Below, in pieces: positions 36,094 through 49,039 of a DNA stretch of 64,000 bases (the stretch's first letter is position 1; every line of letters starts with the position of its first letter). Below the pieces are notes generated by a model, which was given only the letters and a program-made list of their open reading frames with translations, was not told where the DNA came from and did no database searches. Where the stretch lies: the NCBI GenBank assembly GCA_029721515.1, contig CM056570.1:6810601-6874600 (forward strand), written 5' to 3'. Source of the stretch: Synanceia verrucosa (lineage: Eukaryota > Chordata > Actinopteri > Perciformes > Synanceiidae). The position numbers and the translations under genes were made by a program.

Positions 36094-36822
36094 CTGATTG
36101 TGAGAGAAAACACGACGGAGGGAAAAAAAGAAAAGAGCACAGCAATCGTAGTTAAGCTGGATCACAGCAGGTCTAAAAATACACTAAAACCTTCCCCACG
36201 GGTGAAAGTGGAAAAAAATTCAGTATTTTTTCTCAAAGTTTGTGTCCAGAAAATTTTTGAGTCAAAATTTGTTGAGACTCAGGTTTGAGCTGTTCAGCTG
36301 GTGAGGACAGAAAGAGAGAGGCCAAGCAGCGAGGTTTGACCCACTGAGAGTCACCCTGCCCTCTCTGACAGTCCAAAATAGAGAGGAGGTGAAGGGAGGG
36401 AGGAGGAAAACAGGGTGTGAAAGATCAGGAGACGGAGAGGAGAAAGAGAAAAGAGCCTCCTGTGGTGTGTCTTGAATACACAGATTATTAATGAAGTAAT
36501 GATGAGTCCAGACCTGACCTGTCCACTGTAAAAAACATTAAGTCTTACGCCTGGTGGTATGGTTTAGTCATGATTACTGGGTCCTCCATAACAACAGCAC
36601 CAGCAGGTGTGTGCCCCCAGCAACACGTTAAAAAAAAAAAAAACTTAAACTTTTAACTGTCACAGCCTTCCTCCAGGGTGGAAACATGATTTCCTCCTAA
36701 GCACCCTGCCGTGTCAAAAAGAGGTCGAAGTGAGGAGTAAATAAGTGAATAAATATCCAGTTGAGCCCCACTGGGTTTCTCAAGTCCCATCCAGAAACTG
36801 TTTTTGAGGCCGAGTTTAAACG

Positions 36823-36825
<3 letters not shown>

Positions 36826-36854
<29 letters not shown>
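36826..36854. repeat. (GT)n microsatellite
   Basis: A pure GT run on the plus strand. Confidence 0.95.
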
Positions 36855-36858
<4 letters not shown>

Positions 36859-36986
36859 GGGAAGGAGTAACCTGACCCCCAGTCTTGCCCTGGGAGCCTG
36901 CGCTGCAGAGGCTATAATTAGAGATACAGACAGCAGCTGGTGTTAACATTTGACTGGACCACCTCATATGTAGGGCACAGAGGACG

Positions 36987-36988
<2 letters not shown>

Positions 36989-37034
<46 letters not shown>

Positions 37035-37043
37035 ACACACACA
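36989..37043. repeat. (CA)n microsatellite
   Basis: A CA run with one CTCA interruption, complementary to the GT run at 36826-36854. Confidence 0.95.
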
Positions 37044-37529
37044 AGAGCCTCCCCATCATTATCAATATTATCTTCAGATCATCCCATTGCTTGCAAAGCC
37101 TCCATATCTTTAAACAATATATTACATCATGTAATAAACAGAATTGACACAACTTTTTTTTTCACCATAACTCAAAGAAGCAAAGGATGAAGAATAAAAT
37201 GGTATTGCCAAACTGGAATTTTGTGGTGATGTGTGATGCTTTAATGCAGCGTATTACTAGCATTATTATCAAAATAATGTATAATGTTGAAATTTAAAAA
37301 CTTTCTTTCATAATTAGATATATTTGATGTTGTGCCATGGTTTTGTTGTTGAAGTTATCGTTCACAGGGGTCTGGAAGAAAGTGTCTATGGTAACTTAGT
37401 AAAGAAAAATGTGATTAGTCTCGCCATCTATTTAATTTACATGAGTGATGAAGTTAAATTCCATTATTGGATTCAAGCTGCAGGCTATAACTGAATACGC
37501 CCTGCAATAACCACAGACTGTATATGTAC

Positions 37530-37925
37530 GGTATATGTATATTAGAGCTGGATGAATGGGAGTCATCATGACGACATCCACTGGTTTGTGAACTATGGCT
37601 AGGAAGCCTCAAATGTGACATTTTGATGTCCGCCATCTTGGTTTTGTTTTGCAACCAGAAGTGAGAGGAGAGGGTGGAGCTAACTGAAACTGAAAACACA
37701 CTGTGAAAGGTTTAAAGCTGTACGAAAAAAACATGGACGACTCCCAGACCGAACAACACTGTGGTCAAGACCTGTCAGTAACAAGATAGCCCTGGCCTGA
37801 AGCATCCCATTTTATGGTTTATTTGACTCTAAATGGACATCGTGCTGTAGTGAAGAAAACTTGAAACTAGTAATTCATGTTTACAATGTTTACAGAGTTA
37901 ATAAAGTGAGAGGTAGATCATTTTC
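37530..37925 (+). repeat. Dispersed repeat, CCGCCATCTTGGTTTTG family, copy 1
   Basis: Carries CCACAGACTGTATATG upstream, the block CCGCCATCTTGGTTTTG with CCAGAAGT, then AAGATAGCCCTGGC, TTTGACTCTAAATGGACATC and CATGTTTACAATGTTTAC. The copy at 38985-40085 has the same order of blocks. Confidence 0.65.
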
Positions 37926-38595
37926 TCGTTGCCTCCTGTTAGTCTTTAGAGGAAATGTAAGTTTAAGACACTGGCTTCACTTTTAAAGACCAGTAGGTTT
38001 GTCAGATTAAGACCAGAGATTAACTACCTATCAGCATATAAAGGAATGAAAATTATCACATCTAGAGCAGCAACACATGCATGTATTAATTTAGATTCTG
38101 GTGATATTAATTACATACTTTTTTAGGGAAATGACTTAAGGTAACTACTAGTATTTAGTGTGAGCCTTTTGATTCATAGGGATGTGGTTTTGGCCTGCAG
38201 GCCGGCTCATGCTCTGTGTTGCTAACACTGCTACCTGCCTCAGACTTGCAGACAGCTGCTGGTCTTGAACCGGCAGAGGACGGCGAGGGTGAAGAACAGA
38301 AGCATCGCTCATCAACCATACATCGCTTCTTCATTATTGACTCTTTCACATGCTCTTGTGTTTTTCCTTCCTGTTTTCTCTCACCCTGTACCTCCCTGCT
38401 CACCTCTCTGCTTCTCTAACTTTATGTCCTCCTTTCACCCTCACTTCCATCTCCTTCTTTCTCTCCCTTAACCTCCTGTTCTGCTTTCACCTCTTCTCCT
38501 CTCCTGTCCTCTTAAATCACTTCCTTTACACCTCCCCTCCTTTTCTCTCTTTACCACTTGCTGTCCCATGCCATCTTTGTTTCTCTGCCTTCCCA

Positions 38596-38617
38596 AACAC
38601 ACACACACACACACACT
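38596..38617. repeat. (CA)n microsatellite
   Basis: A short uninterrupted CA run. Confidence 0.9.
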
Positions 38618-38729
38618 CAATTATTCTTATTAAATTAGTAATAATGTCACCATGCTCCCTCCCAGGAGAATAGTGTTATTGACTTCATTATGCAAATGTA
38701 AACCAGCCTACAGCTATACTGCTGATGGG

Positions 38730-38732
<3 letters not shown>

Positions 38733-38764
<32 letters not shown>
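38733..38764. repeat. (CA)n microsatellite
   Basis: An uninterrupted CA run after GGGATAA. Confidence 0.95.
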
Positions 38765-38766
<2 letters not shown>

Positions 38767-38984
38767 TTTGTTGGCTATGTTTGCTGGCCAGGGGAAAATT
38801 CTCGCTGTTGCAAATAATTATGTCAACCAATGGTGTTGATGTGTATTAGCAAAAAAACTGCTATCCAACGGAGCCCGAGGCTTTTTATATCTGTCTTGGA
38901 GTGACAATTTGTTGAATACAATAGAAGTCCACAATGCAAAATTTGCATCTGTGTCTGTCACATTTTCACCACTTTGGGTATTAA

Positions 38985-40085
38985 TCACAGTCTGTACGTA
39001 ATAAGTGGTTGTAATCACCGTGGCCTCATCCACAGGTTCGTAGACTGATGTTTTGAAGCCTTGAATTCCACAGTGTGGCAGTCGCCATCTTGGTTTTTTA
39101 AACCAGAAGTTCAACCGAATGCTGAGTAGACCTTTAGGTTTTTACTTTCATAAACAAAAACAGTGAAAGTTGTAACATAAAAACACAGAAAACTCTCAGA
39201 CCTGTCAATCACGACATAGCCCTGCATTTTCCTGCTTTATGGGCTATTCGACTCAAAATGATTTACTACATGAGCAGTGTTGGGCAAGTCACTTTAAAAT
39301 ATAACATATTGATGTCACTAGTTACTGACATTTTAAAGTAATTAGGTCATTAGCAGAAAGGTAACTCTACGTGGCCGAAATTGCGCTGCCAGAGACTAAT
39401 TTTGACAGCTTTAATAAGCGCTGTGTTCATGAAACATTGCCTTTGATTTCATGTTATAATTTAATACTTTAACAATACTCTTTGGTGGATTATTATTATT
39501 TGATATGATATACAGAAGTAGCTTGGACAGATTCAAAAAAAGTTGGTTAATCTAATTTTAACAGCATGTTTAATCATTAGTTACTACCGTGCCGATTAAT
39601 CGCGTTAACATACTAATTACGACAGCCTAACTACAATATTGCTATCTATGAATAGTAAAGCATTACATAACAACATTACTGTTTGTGAATAGTAATATAT
39701 TACTACACTATTACGATATTACTTTTGCTTTACCTTGACAAAAATGCATACCAGCAAGTATGACTAAGCCTTAAATCATGTTCTCTAGTTTATTGTATAA
39801 CCGTTTTTAAAACCTTAATGACTAAAGCAACAGTAAATGGCAGTGAGATGGCGATTTAGATCAAAGTCTGATAAATAATGACATAAGGATAAATATTTTA
39901 GAAATATTGTGGCCTATTCTTCTAAATGTGACTTTTAATGACACGTAAAATTTCCTTTTTGTTTCTTAGGAGAATATTACCTCAACACTGTAAATGAACA
40001 TCGTACTGTATTGACAAAGATTTAAAATGAGAGATAGAGTCCATAAACTCATGTTTACAATGTTTACTGAGGTAATAAATTAGCA
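38985..40085 (+). repeat. Dispersed repeat, CCATCTTGGTTTT family, copy 2, split by an insertion
   Basis: The left part (38985-39266) has TCACAGTCTGTACG, CGCCATCTTGGTTTTTT, CCAGAAGT, ACATAGCCCTGC and TATTCGACTCAAAATG. The right part (39991-40085) resumes with ATGAACATCGTACTG and CATGTTTACAATGTTTAC. Copy 1 has these blocks contiguous, so the intervening DNA was inserted later. Confidence 0.65.
39275..39990 (+). mobile_element. ~716-bp non-autonomous element nested in the repeat
   Basis: The ends CAGTGTTG (39275-39282) and CAACACTG (39983-39990) are inverted complements. The flanks TACATGAG and TAAATGAA match at 6 of 8 positions, as expected for an old 8-bp target duplication of hAT type. The left end reads CAGTGTTGGGCAAGTCAC, a common start for fish elements. 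It is non-coding. Confidence 0.6.
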
Positions 40086-40324
40086 TGGCTCCACATTACA
40101 GAATTTCAGGTTTCCATCTGGTTTGAACCTGGACTCATCTTGTCCACATTTCCAAGCATCCTTCAGCGAGACACTGAACCTGAAATTACTCCTGATGTGT
40201 GTTAACAAGGGGAAAAATAATAGTTGCTTAACACAGAGCGTAACGCTTGCCAAATACATGTGTCATCTCATCAAACATACTTCTGTCATATCAGACTTTA
40301 AAGAGAATATAGAGACAGAATTGT

Positions 40325-40420
40325 TGAGATTTCTTGCTGCCTAAATCTAGAGAGCTTATTTCACATTTGTTTTGGTTCTTATTTTTTGTTTTTAATGCCA
40401 GTTTTAACAACCATATTTGG
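40325..40420 (+). repeat. Unclassified ~95-bp repeat, copy 1
   Basis: Shares CTAGA[GA]AGCTTAT, TCACATTTG and TTTTTGTTTTTAATGCCA with 43138-43231 in the same orientation, with scattered substitutions. Confidence 0.65.
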
Positions 40421-41651
40421 CTATGAACAACTTTTCACAGGGAACAGACTGATGGGAACGCAGGCCAGGTGGATGTATCAATACATACCTGAGTGACTCG
40501 TGCGCCTTATGCATTAATTTGGACTTTGTGACTCAGCCAGGAAGTGATATTTCTCTTAGCCTGACTCTGTGGTCTTGCGGTTCTTTCAGTCCCCAAATCA
40601 TGCTGTCTTTGTACAAATTCACAGACCTGCAAACGTACTGGAGCGTATACAGCAAACACACACACACACTCACAAACACAGGGTTGGCAGAGGCAAAGCA
40701 GACAGATGGAAAGACAGCAGAGAGCAGGGAGGAAGTGGAAATTAAAGTCACAGTGTCAGGAGGAACAATTAGAGCGCAGGGACTAATATTACATGCACAC
40801 TGACTGGCTGACTATTAACCAGAGGAAATAACTATGAGGTCAGTTATTATTTTAACATTATTATGCCAGTTTTGCTATATTAATGATGTTAGACTTAAGC
40901 AATAAAAAGCACTGCAAATCGCAGCCTGGAGTGATTGCTTTTAGAAACCGGTTTTACCCGGCAATAATTCATCAACAAGTAATCATTCTTCAGCCAAACA
41001 ATGTAGTTGTTCAGCAACATTTAGCAGAATAGTTCCCAAGCAACACACAGCAGGAAACATGCTTTGATTGGGGTGATTATTAATATGTGGATATTGCATT
41101 TTTTTTAAGTAGTGTTCAATCGTGGCAACACTGTTCATCACTGTACTTTATGTCAATCATAATCAAGGACAGGAACTATCAGTTTTACAATGTAGTTATT
41201 TAGAATTTAATACATTTAAGAATGTGATTTGCTGTTTATAAAAGGAATTTTTTCTTTGAAATATTGATGTTAATAAATACAGTATTAGTGCTCTGACACA
41301 CCTGGCCAATGGACGCTGTCCGTGGTCCTGAAAGGGGGCTTTAATTCTAGCGTGTTAAATTGGCATTTTACCTTTTGTTTTGTTGTGAATAATCACATCT
41401 CCCATGCATCTGCATGTGGAAAAGACAAGGCAAGACAGAGAAAAGTCTTGTTACTTGATTAATTATTTGTTTTTTCAGAACTGATTAAATTGTCCCTACA
41501 GTGGTTACATTTTTTAATTTTTTAAGCTTTTTAACAATTATTCTATATATGTTACTAAAGTAGATAAATAAATAGTAATGAATAGTCTGACAAGGTTCAT
41601 TGTTTGTATATCAATTAATAATTTGCTGATAAATTAATGATAAATTATTTG

Positions 41652-41654
<3 letters not shown>

Positions 41655-41687
<33 letters not shown>
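41655..41687. repeat. (GA)n microsatellite
   Basis: An uninterrupted GA run. Confidence 0.95.
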
Positions 41688-41691
<4 letters not shown>

Positions 41692-43137
41692 GACAGAGTT
41701 TTGGTTTCTAATTTATCTACAGACTGATTGTACAGGAGAACTAACTTCTAGAGTCACTTTCTCCATTTGTCTTGTCTGAGAAAGTGTCTGAGTAAACTGA
41801 CCGACTGATTTACCGACTCACTGACGGACAGCATTTGATATGAAAACATCCATTCGCCACAGTTATTCAGGGAGACGACGCTCTCGCTTCAGACTGTCTG
41901 GTCACAGGGCATTAGAAACGAGGAGCACCAGACACCTCATGCATTTTTAACCAATCAATATCCTCCTCTCTGCAGCTTTCACCTTCTCTGTCTGTCTCTC
42001 CGTGTTTCTCTCTCTCTGTTTCCTTCTTCCTCTCTCAGTTGCCTTGAACTGCTGCTATTAATTTATCTGGTCTGTGAGATGCTCTCAGTCCATCTCCAGC
42101 TCACAGTATCTCCCTCCACCTGTCTGTTGTCCTTACTTTCTTTGCTCCAGTGCTTTTTCTGTCTCCATACTCCATGTCTCGACTGCTTCATTACATCGTG
42201 AACGCCCTGTCCCATTTCACTAACTTTGGAAGTGTCCCACTATTCTAATTTCATTAGAATAAGATCATAGTCTGTCTGAGCGTCACATGTAGGGAGTCAA
42301 CATGAAGTTCATTCATTTATTCACCTACAGATTTGTGCATTTATTCTGAACCTGTTTTTTCAACCTGCTTGACTGCCTGTCCTTGTGTTTCCTGTCATTT
42401 GTGTACTCTGACCTTTTGTGTAAATCTGTGACAGTTTGTTATGTTGTTGTCAGCCTTGGTGCTTCTCTAGTTTGTCATGTAAGTAACTTTGCATGCTCTT
42501 TTTGCCTTGTAAAAAACATGTTCTGTCTTTTGTGCATGCTTTCATGTCACAGCTTTTTGTACTTTGGTGATTTGGTAGAGACATTTTTTTTACCTCCTAT
42601 GCTTACTGGATGCAGTTTTGCATCTGGGTCCAGCTTTTTGTGACTAAGATATTTCAACAAAACAGTTTGATTTACTGAATCATTATTTAAAAACAAACAG
42701 CTAATCTCGTTGGGGGGGGGGTTGAATAATTCATTTTGAGGCTGATTCCGAGCATGAATTACCAGTGAACACTTTGATGATTGATAGGCATTTCTTTTCA
42801 TTGTTCTCTGCTGATCAAAACTTTATCTTGGGAAGTTTTCTGAACTAACAGGGTGATCGCTGCACAACAGCAGCAGAGAGGCAAAGAGAAACATAAAGAA
42901 AAGCATTCAAATAGTTCACATTCTGGACAATGTGATTCTTCACAGATCGATCTGCCCACCCACACTGTTAACAGTTTTCACTGTTGCACTCCTTCTAAAG
43001 AAATAGCTCCTTCGATGTGTTCTGACAATTATGATCATAAAATATTTTTCTTAAATGTGACTTTTCATGGTAAAAGTGGCAGCAGACATGACAGATACTA
43101 ATATTTTACATTATATATTTTACATATTCGCACATTT

Positions 43138-43231
43138 TGAGATTTATTGCTGCCCAAATCTAGAAAGCTTATCTCACATTTGTGTTGGCTCTTCTTTTTG
43201 TTTTTAATGCCAATTTGAACAAACATATTTG
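43138..43231 (+). repeat. Unclassified ~95-bp repeat, copy 2
   Basis: Second copy of the 40325-40420 unit, 2.8 kb away. I do not recognise the family. Confidence 0.65.
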
Positions 43232-43761
43232 TTTGCATTTTCAAGCCCAAACACACTAATGTGTGCATGCATCAAAAAATAATAGAAAGACACCCAAACA
43301 CTTTCAGCCCGACGAATTCGTTTTCTCAGAGGGGTGAAATTAGTCTGTGATTCATTGAGACAATAGCACATATCCAGTGGGGGATAATTTAACGGTTGCT
43401 ATGTATTTGCAACAGTAGTTTGTCTGACAAAGCACAGAAACAGGATGTATGATCGGGGTGCTCGAGGTATTCCTGCTTTGTCTCAGAGTTGAGATACAGT
43501 CGGTAACAAATGTGTCCTTGAGAAGCTGTGGAATTAAATGTATTGCACAGAAATTGACCCGGGGCTTGATTCGATAATGGGACTTAAAGCGTGTTGTGAT
43601 TTACATTATACATTTACACTCCGCTCTTGATAAATATATGACAAACGCATTGAATTGTATTGAGCTCCCATGAGCTACTGCAGCAATATTCAGGTCTAAT
43701 GGCACTCACAGTACTGCCTCCAGGCACACACACATGACTGAGTACGTGGACTCACATCAGC

Positions 43762-43764
<3 letters not shown>

Positions 43765-43797
<33 letters not shown>
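43765..43797. repeat. (CA)n microsatellite
   Basis: An uninterrupted CA run. Confidence 0.95.
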
Positions 43798-43799
<2 letters not shown>

Positions 43800-43801
<2 letters not shown>

Positions 43802-46800
43802 CCACCCTATTAAAAAGGAAAAAGGCTTCTTGTGACAAGGAGCACAGATAAAACAGAATTAGTGTGTGATTCACGGCTTAAATGTTTATATGTGCACATT
43901 TAGAGACAAAACACATGCTCACACACTCCGAGGCTGCCTTTGTTTCTGCATGGAAACCTGAACAAGTGCTACTTAAGCATGATTTTAAGATTTAAATGGA
44001 TTTCTTAAATTTTCGACATGGGGCCTCATTTCCAAGAGAGCTGGAGTGTTGCAGACGTGTGGAGACAGTTTTAAAAAAAAAATCATTCAGTCCTTCTAGT
44101 TGCAGTAGTAGTAGTTGTGTTTAGTGCTGCTCCTTGTGGTGTTTTCTATCATGTTTTGTGAGTCCTTGTTCAATTTGAAGTGAATAAAATGTTCAGGGAC
44201 ATTATTCAAGTGGACTAAATTCTATCACTCTGCACAAAGTCAAGGAAAGGGGCTGTTTTGGTTCGTAGTTGCTGTCGTGTCATGTTGTGGAAGCACAGTT
44301 GGTGGCAGCAGAAAATAGTGGGATGCTTACTAATCATGCACTTTAATTATAGCAGTAAAGATACCTTGGCTGCTGCATCACTTGAAGCCACATGACGTAA
44401 TTCTAATTGTGAAATTAATGATGATCATTTTGCAAAGCCTGAAGCAATGCTTCACAGTGATTATAGATTAAATTCCCTAAAATGACACCTTAAACAGGAT
44501 GTTAATGAGATTACATTATTATTTCAAGGGTGGAAATCAAAGAAATCAATTGATATATCGCTCATGATTGGCATGGATGCCAACTGCTCCACTCAAATGA
44601 CAAATTAGCCATAAAGGCTTTTTTTTTTTAATTCAAATGACACTGGGTGTAAAGATACCTCGGATGTTCCTAAATGTGCTTAATATCTGCTGGGAGTTTC
44701 TACATCCAGTCATACTAGCGTGAGAACACATTTGTTTTGACTTAAGTCATTTACAGATTAAGTGTGTTTCAATGTAATCAATGTAAATTTAAATAAATGC
44801 ACAAGTGTAGATTTTTAAACCTAAAATGTTTCGTGAGGTTGATATCAAGTCAAATGTCTTCAGTCCCAGTCCCTTAAATGGTCAGAAACGCTGCATGAGG
44901 TGAGTTCTTTTGAATAAAACTGTTGTTTATTCTTCACATCTACCGAAATTCAGTTGTCAGTGGATTTCCTGTCTGAAAACATCAAAGCTGTCAGTGCCAC
45001 AACCTTCTCAAAAAGAAGACAGTGTTGAAATGCTGAAAGCTGAGCGTCTTTATGAGTCCTCCTGTGCACTGAGCCAACGGCTAAAAGCTGCTCTCACACT
45101 GCAGAGGCACATCAAGAAAGATTTTTGCAGAGTTGTTTTGAGCATCACCCTCCCTTCTGCCACCAGCTCTATGCTGGTCCAGGGTCAGCTTCATTGTAAC
45201 ACTAATCTGTATATTGACGTCTCCTCCCTGCACAACAGCAGAGGTGAGATTAGCCATCTTTTCTTTTAGACTCAATCTGTGCCGTCAGACTTGTCCACAC
45301 TGTAGACGCGAGTCTACATAAATGTGTGTGACTGTGCCGTCTCCACCTCCTCACCCCTCACGGTGACAGGTGTCTCTGTCTACCTGCCCTGTCTGAAATC
45401 TTCCTCTTCATCTTGCTGACAAACAGTGACACTCTCCAACACCCTTATTACCGATCCTCAACCAAACAAATACCCCATATGAATACATAAAAGACACTGA
45501 AATGTTCCCTAAAATATTCATGTGTGGTAAAAGTGGGAACAGCTGCAGAAGGTGACTTCAAACAGAGCAATCTGCTGTGGAAAATCCCTGAACTGCACCA
45601 TCGGCAGTTTAACAGGTTGACTTACCAGGTCAAATGACTTCAATTTATTTTAAATAATATGTTTAATCTGATATGAAATGACTGAGAACTCTAAATATGA
45701 CTGCAGGCAATGTAAGGATTACATTAGTTGTGTATTCTGACCACATGGGGAAAGTTATATATAAAAAAAAGTATCTATTAAAGGAATAGTTAAACAACTT
45801 TTCCTTAAATATGATTACTGGCTTTCTTAATGAGCGTCATCGGTATTCATTTTTGGTCGTAACAGCCGGTTGTATTCACCTAAATGATCTGATAAACTCC
45901 TCTTATGCTGCCTGCCCTGCACCAAACGGCCGCTAGCTAACGGCTGCTATCTTTAAAATGACATGTTTAGCAGCCTTCAGGAGATGGTGGAGACCAAAAA
46001 TAGAGCTTAAAATAGAGAGAATATTGACCTGGTGGCCAAATTGATACTAATATTGTTCCATTTCTAAGTTCGCCACGTCAACTTAATATGTGTTGTTATG
46101 GCACTGTTTACAGCTTGTCTCTCCTGTCTCCAGGTGGCCAAAATATACATTTGGAGATTTCAAGAAAAGTAATTTCACACTATTTTTGTCTGTCATTCTT
46201 TATTATCCTCTAATGAATAATCTAAATCCTTCTCCTCCATATATTTTTTGCATTATCCTCACCTCTCTTTCCCTTTATTGTCATTTTGTGTCTCCCTCCA
46301 GTTTTTCAATGTCAACATGGATCTAAATTCTATCAATCCTCATTTTTCTGTTGTGTCAACAGCAGATATCAGTCTACTTTTCACCGGTTCAGTCACTGGA
46401 ACGGATATTCTACATTCATAGAGGTTATTTTCAACTACCTGGGTGTGCAGTTAGATGGTTTTTAGATAGGGTGATGTGTAGGAGGCATATGAGTGGCAGA
46501 AGGTGTGTGTGTTGTCCTTGTGCATGTGTGTGTTAGTGTGTGTGTGGGCTGAGATAGGCTGGCAGCGAGCAGGCATCTGGTGACATCTGGTCCAGACAGA
46601 TAAAGTGAGAAACATATACTCTCACTATCACTATCTCGGAGAAGAAGGTGCCTTTCTGTCTCTCTTTGTCAGTTTGTCAAAATCTAATTCAAATTAGCTT
46701 TATTGACAGGAAAGCAGCATGTTGGCAAAGCTGCCCGGCGACCATAAAAACATGTCTTTCCAACATATATGAGCACCTTCCTTGAAAATGTACTATGCAT

Positions 46801-48100
46801 ATAGTTTTGAAACATATTTTCAACACCTCCAACATGAGTGAGAATGTTTTAAAATGTTTATAAAAATGTTAATTGGGTGTCCTTGACAGCTGGACTGCTG
46901 AGGTGGATCTTGTGATTCAGAACAGCTACTGAGTGGACCTTGAGCTGAGATTGTTTTTGTCAACTGCAGTTTCCAAGTGTGAGGATGCACCTTGTTTTTA
47001 AAGAAAGAAAGGAAAAAGAAATCCTTACTGCTTTTCTTGCTTGTTTTTCATTTATGTTTTTGGGCCTTGATGCACCGTGACTACAGCTAATCAGAAGGAG
47101 TCAAAGGTTTGTTTGTCACCAACTTATGTGAAATGCCATGCTGTTCTCAAAGGTTTGCCTGAAAAAAGTCATAAAATATAAATATATTTGAAATTCTGGC
47201 AGTGCAGGATTAACCAAACAGGCAAAGTAGCCTTTGAATTAAACTAATAACTAACATTCCTGCTTGTTAATATCATAAGATAAAACCAGCTCTGATAATA
47301 TATTGAAATATTCAACTGTACAGTAATTGATTAATTGAATAGTTTCAGCTAACAGAGGCTTTACATTGTGATATTAACTTTTGCATCCTTTCAGAATCAC
47401 ACTCCACACACCCAGATAAGATATGTGATATTTTACCCACTCAGCTGACAAACCTGACCATCAGGGGCCTCACCATGAGGTGGACCGAGGCCAAGGTCCC
47501 AGCGGTCTGAGGACCGTGACCACAGACCAAATTGGCCCGGTCAGTAACCTTTGTGAGAGAGCAGATGATGTGTGACAAAGAAGAAAATTAAAGAGGCTAA
47601 CTCTGACACAAACCACAGAAATAACAAAAAGATGAGGACAGAAAGAAAGACGAGGAGCGGGAAATGATGTGAAAAGAAAGTGGACGGATGCTGAGGATAA
47701 AAACAAATGGAGAAAGGTGGAAACATGGGTGGAGGGATGGATGACTCAGTAGGTACAATGACAAATAGAAGAAATGATGGTTGGATGAATGGCTGGATGC
47801 TTTGACACATGGCCCCCGGGGAATCAGCCATTATACACGCCACTGTCACTCAAGATTAGTGGCATAATTAAACTCCTGTCGCACTGCGTGTGGTTTCAGT
47901 GTGTGCGTGCGTGCGTGTGCATTTGTGTGTACGCATATCCGAATGTGTGTGTTGTTTGCCTGAGTGTGTGTGGGAGGGGTAGACTGTGACAGAGATTGAT
48001 GGTGAGGGGAAAGCAGGCCATTATGTTGTATAGCTAAAGCAGTGATAGCCTCTACACCTCTGTGTCTGTTTAAACTGCTGGCCATTTCATAGGCGTGACC
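43800..48100. other. Non-coding stretch upstream of NKAIN2
   Basis: No exon can be supported. The 119-codon plus-strand frame at 44910-45269 has no domain and no splice context. Fragments of fish repeats appear at 45781-46090 (AGGAATAGTTAAACAACTTTT) and 46684-46720 (CAAATTAGCTTTATTGAC). Confidence 0.4.
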
Positions 48101-48107
48101 CCACAAT

Positions 48108-48108
<1 letters not shown>

Positions 48109-48138
<30 letters not shown>
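48109..48138. repeat. (CA)n microsatellite
   Basis: An uninterrupted CA run. Confidence 0.95.
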
Positions 48139-48144
<6 letters not shown>

Positions 48145-48773
48145 ATATTTAATTGCTTGTTTTCAGGAACATTTTCTTGCTTAATTTGACTGTAGTCTGC
48201 GGCTGTGATGCCTTCACTGAACTCCAGACACTGTGGGAACAACAGAGCTTCTGTGTTAATTTAAGTGTCATCCATAAATGACGCACTGATCTCACCCTCT
48301 TAAGTGTTAACCCACATTCCTTCCAATAATTGATGGATAGTTGTGAGTAATTTTAATATGCAGCACGCAGTTTTGAAATACCCTGTGCCCTTTTTGTTCT
48401 CAGATATTCAGCCCCACAGTGTCTTCCACTGTGATGGTTAAAGGCCATGTTCTGGAGCAGCTGCAGGCCGACCAGAGCTCCATCTCTGCCTGTTTGTGTG
48501 TCTCAGTGAGTGAAAAGAGCCCCGCCGCTCCCCGCAGAGCGGAACATCAGCTTCACCAAGTCAGACAGAGGCAGCGGAAACAGGGGCGGAAGTCAGACCC
48601 CTCCGCCTTCAAAAGAAAAGCATAACGAGTCCAAAGAATGAAATCTACTGAAGTCAACTTTTTAAAGGAAACAAACTATCCATTAAATGGCTATATTCAC
48701 AATCTTAAAATGCTATAATTAGCAATTAAAAAACATGCAACATTGAACAGCATCTACTTTGTCACTATGGCTA

Positions 48774-49039
48774 CGGGGCCTTTCTGTGTGGAGTTTGCAT
48801 GTTCTCCCCGTGTCTGTGTGGGTTCTCTCCGGGTATTCTGGCTTCCTCCCACCATCCAAAAACATGCATGGGGATTAGGTTAATTTAAATTGACCGTAAG
48901 TGTGAGTGGTTGTCTGTCTCTATGCGCTCTGCGATGAGGTGGCAACTTGTCCAGGCCTTCCGCCCTAAGACAGCTGGGATAGACTCCAGCTCCCCCACGA
49001 CCCTATGAGGAGAAGCGGTAGATAACGGATGGATGGATG
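48774..49039 (+). mobile_element. 5'-truncated copy of the SINE-like retroposon at 13504
   Basis: It starts at GGGCCTTTCTGTGTGGAG, without the tRNA-like head, and continues through GTTTGCATGTTCTCC, CCATCCAAAAACATGC and GACAGCTGGGATAGACTCC to GGATGGATGGATG. Short internal deletions separate it from the 13504 copy. Confidence 0.8.

Larger units (their letters stand above)
36094..37520. other. Non-coding stretch with inverted GT/CA microsatellites
   Basis: GT and CA microsatellites lie 134 bp apart here. There is a purine-rich tract at 36300-36460. No exon partner for 35971-36093 was found. Confidence 0.35.

Noticed and set aside
38155..38403. 82-codon minus-strand frame ending in a polar tail, considered as a terminal exon
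   Set aside because: The Ser/Cys/Pro-rich sequence had no convincing acceptor or poly(A) signal, and I could not link it to 35971-36093.
37454..39114. Minus-strand frames with NKTKMADIKM and KPRWRLPHCGIQ
   Set aside because: Both derive from the CCATCTTGG repeat family.
44910..45269. 119-codon plus-strand open frame
   Set aside because: No recognisable domain, no paired splice sites and no promoter-like context; a frame of this length is expected by chance in 64 kb.
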